Shown: positions 60,935-64,000 of the stretch, piece after piece
Layout of the letters: each line of letters begins with the position of its first letter
Numbering within the stretch: the stretch's first letter is position 1
NCBI GenBank assembly: GCA_009760855.2
Contig: WPIO01000044.1
Coordinates: 862,501-926,500 of the forward strand
Reading direction: 5' to 3'
Source of the DNA: Cristatella mucedo
Lineage: Eukaryota; Bryozoa; Phylactolaemata; Cristatellidae
DNA length: 64,000 nucleotides
Translations under genes and position numbers: made by a program
The notes under the pieces: generated by a model
Database searches by the model: none
Seen by the model: only the letters and a program-made list of their open reading frames with translations
Told to the model about the DNA's origin: nothing

Positions 60935-61398
60935 ATCTACTCCCCCACCAAGCTAAGCATCGTCCCACCCGCTTTTCGGAATCCAACAGTTTACCAATAC
61001 CTCGTACAAACCTCCAATCCTTTGGAGACCGTGCATTTAGTTCGTATGCTCCCAAAGCCTGAAACTCCCTCCCGACTTGCGTCAGTACATCCCCTGACTT
61101 GACCACATTTAAAAAGAACTTAAACACACATACCTATTTAGGACAGCATTTAGTGGGTCCCTATGATTCGTCCTTATTGTGCTTATGCCCGCTGACACTG
61201 TGCATGCTGCCACTAACCACATTTGCATGCTGACCCTGTGCATGTCACCCCTAACCATGTTATTCATGTTGTTTGTTTGTCAGGTATGATATCATTCACC
61301 ATTCAATTGCATTTCCCTTTGCAGAAATGTAAAGCGCCTAGAAAGTGATTGAGTTCTCTGAGGGCGCTTTATCAAGTGTATTATTATTATTATTATAA
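60935..61398 (+). mobile_element. LINE family A, 3' part
   Basis: Starts at the LLPHQAKH-equivalent and keeps TNLQSFGDRAFSSYAPKA, the 3' UTR and tail. Very similar to 63085-63398. Confidence 0.88.
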
Positions 61399-61739
61399 CG
61401 CGTGACTAGTCCTGCAGCGAGCACCTTTCTGCTTGTCCAACAGCCTGTGTGGACGCTAGCCACTCTCTGGCTCTCTCCCTTTTCTTTTACTCTCTTATCT
61501 ACTGGCGCTCCGGAGCTGCTTACGCGACGGCTACTACCGCTACATCCGTGTGTACGCTCTCTCGCTTGTGTTGTCTGCATATGGTACAATACAGCCGTTG
61601 TCAACAGTACCGCAACTCGCTTGTGGGGAAAGGGGCTTCTTTCTTCTACTTCTGCCGCCATCGTGAGCCCCTACAGAGCTATGTACGACACTTGGAAAAC
61701 TGCTGAGACACACAGCATCCATTCGAGTTCGACATGAAT

Positions 61740-62045
61740 CGAAGATTTGTTAGATTCATAGATTACGCAAGCTTTTCAAATTCATTAAAAATCAACAGTT
61801 CAAAATAGTGTCTTTCACTCCAAAGTAAAAGCTGAGTTTAGACAAAAGATTGAACTGCATTTTGACGTGACGACGTGCTGGAACTCCATCCCAACGATTT
61901 TAAAACCACTGTTAAAGACAAAAGTCGCCATCTGCGAGACACCAACCGAATTCAAGGCGCTGAAAACGATTGACATTTTGAGACTCTCAAATCTCTCCTG
62001 GAGGCAATGGAGCCAGTGAAACTTACTGTTGAGAATCCAACTCAA
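61740..62045 (+). other. Possible remnant of another LINE C-terminus
   Basis: One frame reads CWNSIPTILKPLLKTKVA then FKALKTID, which has the W-N-S...FK...LK pattern seen at LINE C-termini. Weak. Confidence 0.3.
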
Positions 62046-62046
62046 G

Positions 62047-62528
62047 AATGTAATGTAATGTATCTCCGTTTGTAACTCCACAAAGCCATAAAGACTTTGT
62101 ACGTGTTATGCAGAAAGGTTTTGTGTAGCGCACTCGTAGCCTAAGCGGCTTTTGGTACGCATTTGGTAGCCAGCAGACTTCTTCTCACTCAACAAAGAGA
62201 AAGTGGGAAGCATAATAGAATCAGGAGAGCAGTCGAGGTAGCGAATAGCATGAAAGTACCAGCTCATGACCTCTGAAAAGGATGAGCCATAGTCGGCAGC
62301 AGGAGAATAGTTGTCGTTGTGTAAGAATTGCGGAAACGAGTTCCACAGTCTAGGACCTGCAGAGCTAAAGCTTCTGTCGCTCACGATCTTTAAGCGGAGG
62401 AATGGAGCAGCTAATGTATGGTCCATACAGGACCCGAGGGCACGAGAAGGCTGAAAGTGGTGCAGCTGTTCAGCGAGGTACGGATGAGCCAAGCCGTGGC
62501 GGGCCTTGTGGGTCAGCGTAAGAACTCT
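62047..62528 (-). mobile_element. LINE family B, 3' part
   Basis: Encodes VLTLTHKARHGLAHPYLAE and RSFSSAGPRLWNSFPQFL, then the tail with ATACATTACATTACATTC. Confidence 0.87.
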
Positions 62529-62639
62529 CAGAGAAGACACGACGTTGATGAGTGCTGACACAATTTCAGAATTCAAGTTCAACAAGCTCTCCAACCTGAA
62601 TAAGGACATAAGTACCAAACTCATGCACAATTTGAAGTT

Positions 62640-63065
62640 TAATAATAATAATAATAAATTAGATAAAGCGCCCTCAGATAACTCAAATCTCTTTCTAGGC
62701 ACTTTACATTAGCAGCAAAGGAAGCCGATGAAATGGTTAGTGGTAACATGCTCAATAAACAACAGGAATAACATGGTTAGGAGTGACATGCACATGGTCA
62801 GCATGCAAGTATGGTTAGTGACAGCATGCACAGTGTCATCACGCATAAACACATGAAGATTAAGTTCTCTTGGGGCGCTATATAAATGAATTTTATTTTT
62901 TTTTTCATCGCAGGGACCCACTAAATGCTGCGATAAATAGATGCGTTTTTGGTTTCTTTTTAAATGTGGACAAGTCAGGAGATGTAGCGGTGGAAGTCGG
63001 GAGTGAGTTCCGGGGTTTGAGAGCATGCGAACTAAAGGCACGGTGTCCAAAGGATTTGAGGTTTT
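62640..63065 (-). mobile_element. LINE family A, 3' part
   Basis: Tail at 62640-62720 and 3' coding end; carries a 47-bp SINE S1 tail insertion. Confidence 0.85.
62859..62905 (+). mobile_element. SINE S1 tail (47 bp) inserted in a LINE
   Basis: ATTAAGTTCTCTTGGGGCGC followed by TATAAATGAATTTT and a T run. It interrupts family A LINE sequence where other copies read ATGAAGGACGAATCACAGGG. Confidence 0.65.
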
Positions 63066-63079
63066 TAATTACGAAGAGT

Positions 63080-63398
63080 GTAGTTCAGAACATCCCCTGA
63101 CTTGACCATATTTAAAAAGAACTTAAACACACATACCTATTTAGGACAGCATTTAGTGGGTCCCTATGATTCGTCCTTCATGTGCTTATGCGTGCTGACA
63201 CTGTGCATGCTGCCACCAACCACATTTGCATGCTGACCCTGTGCATGTCACCCCTAACCATTTTTATTCATGTTGTTTATCAAGCATGATATAACTCACC
63301 ATTCAATCGCGTTTCTCTTTGCAGCAAATGTAAACCGCCTAGAAAGAGATTGAGTTCTCTGAGGGCGCTTTATCAAGTGCATTATTACTATTATTGTT
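63080..63398 (+). mobile_element. LINE family A, 3' part, head to head with the previous copy
   Basis: CAGAACATCCCCTGACTTGA start, then 3' UTR and tail with (ATT)n. Confidence 0.87.
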
Positions 63399-63439
63399 AT
63401 TATAGTTAAACACTTAGATTACTTCGCATGCACTGAGCA

Positions 63440-63530
63440 ATACATAATTACCTGCTGTAAGACGCGACCTCAGGATCCGGGTCGTGAGGTCCGAGCACCC
63501 TGCTCCTAGACTAAGACCCAGGGATTAGAG
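63440..63530 (-). mobile_element. Possible SINE S2 fragment
   Basis: Minus strand has GGACCTCACGACCCGGATCC and GAGGTCGCGTCTTAC, similar to the S2 tRNA-like part. Confidence 0.35.
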
Positions 63531-63570
63531 GTCGCTGCTCTGGGGAGTTTTCTATAGCGCGCTCAAAGCT

Positions 63571-63636
63571 TTCCGTTTTTACACGGTTTAGTTTTTACAC
63601 GGTTTAGTTTTTACACGGTTTAGTTTTTACACGGTA
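63571..63636. repeat. 16-bp minisatellite, about four units
   Basis: The unit TTTTTACACGGTTTAG is repeated exactly three times with a partial fourth. Confidence 0.95.
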
Positions 63637-63639
63637 GAC

Positions 63640-64000
63640 TTCATTCCTTGCATGAAAGAAAAAAGTGAGGAGCGCAGCCAGGAAGGACAATGAGGAAAGT
63701 CGGAGAATTGAAGTCGCCGCCGGGTAGGACGGATGCTGAAGCGCCAGAGGCAGCAGCAAGGAGGGCAGCACTGTTTCTTTTGTATTATGACCACTGAATT
63801 TAGTCTCACAGTCTCGGAACCGCCGGGCAAAGAATTCCGTCGCCATCAAAATTTAAGGGAAAGAAATTGAAGCAAACGTATTGTCCTAGGTTGATCTGAG
63901 GCGCGGGTCTGAAACTGCTGCAGAAGTACGCATGCAAGAGCTACGAAGGAATGGAGGGCCTTGTGGTTAGATGAATAATTTTTACGCTACGTCCGCCGAT
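63640..64000. other. Right edge, nothing recognised
   Basis: Moderately GC-rich. An open frame of 81 codons on the minus strand (63604-63849) has no family match and partly covers the 16-bp repeat. Confidence 0.4.

Overview
The window is animal nuclear DNA: spliced genes with GT-AG introns, many non-LTR retrotransposon (LINE) fragments, tRNA-derived SINEs, short hAT elements and microsatellites. It holds a ciliary gene (CFAP53) and a conserved tRNA methyltransferase gene (NSUN2). The repeats look like those of an aquatic invertebrate. A mollusc is my best guess, but this is inference and I cannot name the species.

Two protein genes lie head to tail on the minus strand. (1) NSUN2, the tRNA/mRNA cytosine-5 methyltransferase, fills about 49 kb (10947-59954). 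I rebuilt 21 coding exons from protein similarity and splice sites. Every junction keeps frame and the sum is 2445 nt, which is 814 codons plus stop. Both catalytic cysteines (C284 and C334) and the SAM-binding loop are intact. (2) Four internal exons of CFAP53, a coiled-coil cilia and flagella protein, lie at 1523-3233. Its first exon was not found, and its 3' part probably lies beyond the left edge.

Layout: 1-1500 is a GC-rich stretch and a SINE. 1523-3233 holds CFAP53 exons. 3400-8400 is intergenic, with LINE pieces, a SPIN-like hAT MITE and an extra copy of the last NSUN2 exon. 8500-10700 is a decayed LINE and a SINE. 10750-59954 is NSUN2 with introns full of repeats. 59950-60070 is a possible shared promoter with a weak candidate exon on the plus strand. 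60100-64000 holds more LINE fragments.

The repeats fall into a few families. LINE family A (CR1/L2-like) has a 3' tail with a short hairpin-like block followed by (ATT)n. LINE family B is related but has a different tail ending in a TACAT/ATTAC repeat. SINE family S1 has tRNA-like A and B boxes and a tail that resembles the family A LINE tail, so it probably uses the family A machinery. SINE family S2 has a different tail. Two hAT MITEs with 8-bp target duplications look like SPIN, a family known for horizontal transfer.

I saw no undescribed multi-gene system. The strongest unusual signals are a 302-bp duplication of the NSUN2 terminal exon that appears identical base for base, the SPIN-like elements, the shared SINE/LINE tail, a GC-AG intron, and retroelements and microsatellites set hard against NSUN2 splice sites.
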